Shown piece by piece: positions 14,750 to 15,763 of a stretch of 15,763 nt of DNA (its first letter is position 1; the number at the start of each line of letters is the position of its first letter). The notes below the pieces were generated by a model. It saw nothing but the letters and a program-made list of their open reading frames with translations, was not told the DNA's origin and searched no databases. The DNA is taken from the NCBI GenBank assembly GCA_031416415.1, contig JANOTP010000203.1:1-15763 (forward strand), given 5' to 3'. This DNA comes from JANYCO01 sp031416415 (GTDB lineage Bacteria; Bacteroidota; Bacteroidia; Cytophagales; Cytophagaceae). Position numbers and translations under genes: made by a program.

Positions 14750-15763
14750 TCAATACGTCTTAGTAAGTTTAAGTGGCGCATCCTGTCTTATCGACATTAC
14801 ACCTGTCACCACCACTGTATCTCCTAACTGAAGACCTTTTGTTATCTCAATATTAGTAGGTGTTCGAACTCCAGTTTCTACCATTTGCTCGTGTGCTTTA
14901 CCACTTTTATACAGATAAACTTTCTGTCCTTTTAGTATAGGAATAATAGATTCGGTTGGAATCATAATAGCGCTCTGATTCTGTTTAAGTACTAATTTTA
15001 TTTTTGCAAAAGCGCCAGGAAAAATTTTCCCGTTGTTGTTTGAGGCAACCGCCCTCAACTGAACAGTTCTTGTTCCTTGATCAATCTTTGGATCTATAGC
15101 ATAAATGGTTGCGCTAAAAGGTCCTTCTAATCCCTGTACAGAAAAAAATACTTTGTCACCTTTTTTTATTTTATCCATGTATTTTTCTGGAACAGAAAAA
15201 TCTACTTTAAGAGGATCTATCTGCTGCATGGATACAACTAATGTAGAAGGAGTAATATATGTTCCTTCACTTATTTTCTTCAAGCCTAATACCCCGTTAA
15301 AAGGAGCTCTTATTTCTGTTTTTGCTATCTGAGCAGTCATATTTTCTATATCTGCTTTTACTAAATTTACTTGATTAAGCACTATATCGTATTCCTCTCT
15401 ACTCACTCCATTAATGTCCAATAATTTTTTCTGACGTACCTCTCTTTCTTCTGCCAAAGTCAATTGAAATCTCAATTTTTTTAGCTGAGCCTGAAGATCT
15501 GCATCGTTAATTTTTACTAATAATTCACCTTTTGAAACTCTTCCCCCTTCTACTATATTCATCATAACAATTTTCCCAGACACCTCTGGTCTAAGTTCAG
15601 CTTCCTCATTTGCAGAAATTGTACCCGATGAATATACTTCATTGTTTAAAATTTCCGATTTCACTACATAAGCCGTGATAACAGATGGCGGCTTGGTAGC
15701 TCCCGGCACAATTGATCCTCCATTTAATTCTGATTTTTTAGCATCTATGAAAAACATCTTTAT
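14750..15763 (-). CDS. RND efflux adaptor (membrane fusion protein, HlyD/AcrA family), 5' end beyond the window
   Basis: About 337 residues are visible and the frame stays open to the window edge. A Met codon at 15757 is probably internal, because the residues there (IKMFFIDAKKSE) look like the end of an N-terminal membrane anchor, not a start; the true start is inferred to lie outside. Seen in order: a half lipoyl domain (ELRPEVSGKIVMMNIVEGG), a helical hairpin (about residues 80-145), the second lipoyl half (EIRAPFNGVLGLKKISEGT), a beta-barrel domain (LKVDFSVPEKYMDKIKKGDKV) and a membrane-proximal domain ending KLTKTY. It bridges the pump and the outer-membrane channel in the periplasm. It is the promoter-proximal gene of the three; any regulator is outside the window. 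Confidence 0.92.
   Translation of the reverse strand: MKMFFIDAKKSELNGGSIVPGATKPPSVITAYVVKSEILNNEVYSSGTISANEEAELRPEVSGKIVMMNIVEGGRVSKGELLVKINDADLQAQLKKLRFQLTLAEEREVRQKKLLDINGVSREEYDIVLNQVNLVKADIENMTAQIAKTEIRAPFNGVLGLKKISEGTYITPSTLVVSMQQIDPLKVDFSVPEKYMDKIKKGDKVFFSVQGLEGPFSATIYAIDPKIDQGTRTVQLRAVASNNNGKIFPGAFAKIKLVLKQNQSAIMIPTESIIPILKGQKVYLYKSGKAHEQMVETGVRTPTNIEITKGLQLGDTVVVTGVMSIRQDAPLKLTKTY

Noticed and set aside
15755..15757. ATG at 15757 as the start of the efflux adaptor gene
   Set aside because: The frame is open to the window edge, and the sequence at this Met lacks the lysine-rich start and full membrane anchor or lipobox expected. It is treated as internal to a truncated gene.

Overview
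This window looks like a chromosomal segment of a Bacteroidota bacterium, most likely of the class Flavobacteriia. The evidence is the low GC content by eye, the gene order rpmB-rpmG-DUF4295(bL38)-ftsY, a BshC of the bacillithiol pathway, Bacteroidota-style lipoprotein and Sec signals, and start codons preceded by A/T-rich DNA with no strong Shine-Dalgarno sequence. No mobile element, tRNA, rRNA or CRISPR array was seen, and no obvious foreign island.

Layout. (1) 1-514: end of rpmB (bL28), rpmG (bL33) and a 51-residue gene I assign to the DUF4295/bL38 family, closed by a perfect palindromic terminator. (2) 587-3387: ftsY (SRP receptor), a small lipoprotein whose start lies inside ftsY, and rimO (methylthiotransferase for ribosomal protein uS12). 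The coding regions overlap and a strong terminator follows. (3) 3607-5746: bshC (bacillithiol synthesis) overlapping a 5-formyltetrahydrofolate cyclo-ligase. (4) 5953-10256: an anion-transport-like group made of a SulP permease with a C-terminal extension, an outer-membrane porin, and a small exported protein of unknown function. (5) 10341-15763, minus strand: a tripartite RND efflux operon in the order adaptor, pump, outer-membrane channel, convergent with group 4. A bidirectional terminator separates the two.

How the genes relate. Groups 1 and 2 are translation and protein-targeting genes. Group 3 pairs low-molecular-weight thiol synthesis with one-carbon metabolism. In group 4 the porin could admit an anion to the periplasm and SulP could carry it across the inner membrane; this is inferred from adjacency and family only. 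Group 5 is a complete efflux machine apart from the adaptor N-terminus, which lies beyond the window.

Most of this is ordinary core genome. I did not find a convincing undescribed system. The parts most worth a second look are the SulP C-terminal domain, the exported protein at 9777 with a hairpin against its start codon, and the lipoprotein nested between ftsY and rimO.
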